Source of the DNA: Pararge aegeria
Taxonomy: Eukaryota > Arthropoda > Insecta > Lepidoptera > Nymphalidae
Direction of reading: 5' to 3'
Length of the DNA stretch: 64,000 nucleotides
NCBI RefSeq assembly: GCF_905163445.1
Contig: NC_053194.1
Coordinates: forward strand, 12,256,921 to 12,320,920
Made by a program: the position numbers and the translations under genes. Positions 63,701-64,000 of the stretch are shown one piece after another. The notes below the pieces were generated by a model that worked only from the letters and a program-made list of their open reading frames with translations, searched no databases and had not been told where the DNA came from. Position 1 is the stretch's first letter; each line of letters opens with the position of its first letter.

Positions 63701-64000
63701 CGTGCATATAATTTAATATCAAGTGCCAAAATAAAACAAAATCGGGCTTTAAAAGTAAATCATATAATTACATTTTCTTTTAATTTCATACACGTTCTTT
63801 TAGTTTATCAGAATAAAACGTTTTCATAATATTTCATAACAACAATGAACCAATAAACTTCCGAAATCTCTGTTTAAACAAAACGATCTCTCGCAAACAC
63901 GCAGAATGATTTATTCAAGAAATTCACTCAAGATTGGGCCATGGGGCGAGCTGTTTCTCAATCAATTCTTAATAATCTGGAATATATTAAAACAATATTG

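Overview
This window looks like repeat-dense, AT-rich nuclear DNA of an insect, very probably a moth or butterfly (Lepidoptera). I recognise several tRNA-headed SINE families, RTE-like LINE 3' ends with TGATGA tails, and a 5S rRNA gene close to the silkworm sequence as I remember it. I see no convincing host protein-coding gene. Almost all short open frames are chance frames or lie inside repeats. The only functional-type gene I can support is one 5S rRNA gene on the minus strand (10793-10912). The only clear protein-coding homology is to broken non-LTR retrotransposons.

Family names used below are local to this answer. SINE-A: head GCGGTGATAG, (TGA)n tail. SINE-B: head GACGGCCGATTGGCGCAGTG. 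SINE-C: head GACGACCTCCCTGGCGCAAC. SINE-D: head CAACCTGGTTAGTCTAGT. LINE-A: reverse transcriptase at 50.2-51.8 kb, tail of TTTGAAT repeats. LINE-B: 2.1 and 8.9 kb, TAA tail. LINE-C: 3' ends at 22.6, 29.3, 33.2 and 62.0 kb. LINE-F: 47.2-49.4 kb, CTTT tail. RTE-like: short 3' ends with GATGAT tails. REP-1: a dispersed repeat containing GATGGCCCAC and GTAATTACACTGGC-like blocks.

Layout. 0-5.4 kb: direct repeats, a LINE-B end nested in REP-1, and SINE-A pieces. 5.4-7.6 kb: mostly unique, with one more balanced-composition stretch. 7.6-16.3 kb: dense SINEs, the 5S gene, a 203-bp hAT-type MITE with perfect target duplications, and a SINE-B interrupted by a second MITE. 16-30 kb: sparser, with a hAT-like element, LINE-C and SINE fragments. 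30-36 kb: SINE-C copies inside a local duplication, a 42-bp perfect palindrome, and a complete Helitron. 38.5-40.5 kb: a Helitron split by a 1.5-kb hAT-like element. 45.4-46.5 kb: a palindrome with 364-bp arms, one arm carrying a Helitron and the other acting as its empty site. 47.2-51.8 kb: two LINE 3' halves, one split by a long-inverted-repeat transposon. 52-64 kb: RTE-like ends, one GC-richer island, and several unique tracts that could be intronic or regulatory.

The interest of the window is its nested insertions. Several insertion events can be read with exact boundaries because empty sites or target duplications survive beside them. The most unusual item is a short SINE-A derivative. 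Three independent copies share one 5' boundary, exactly at the foot of an internal hairpin.
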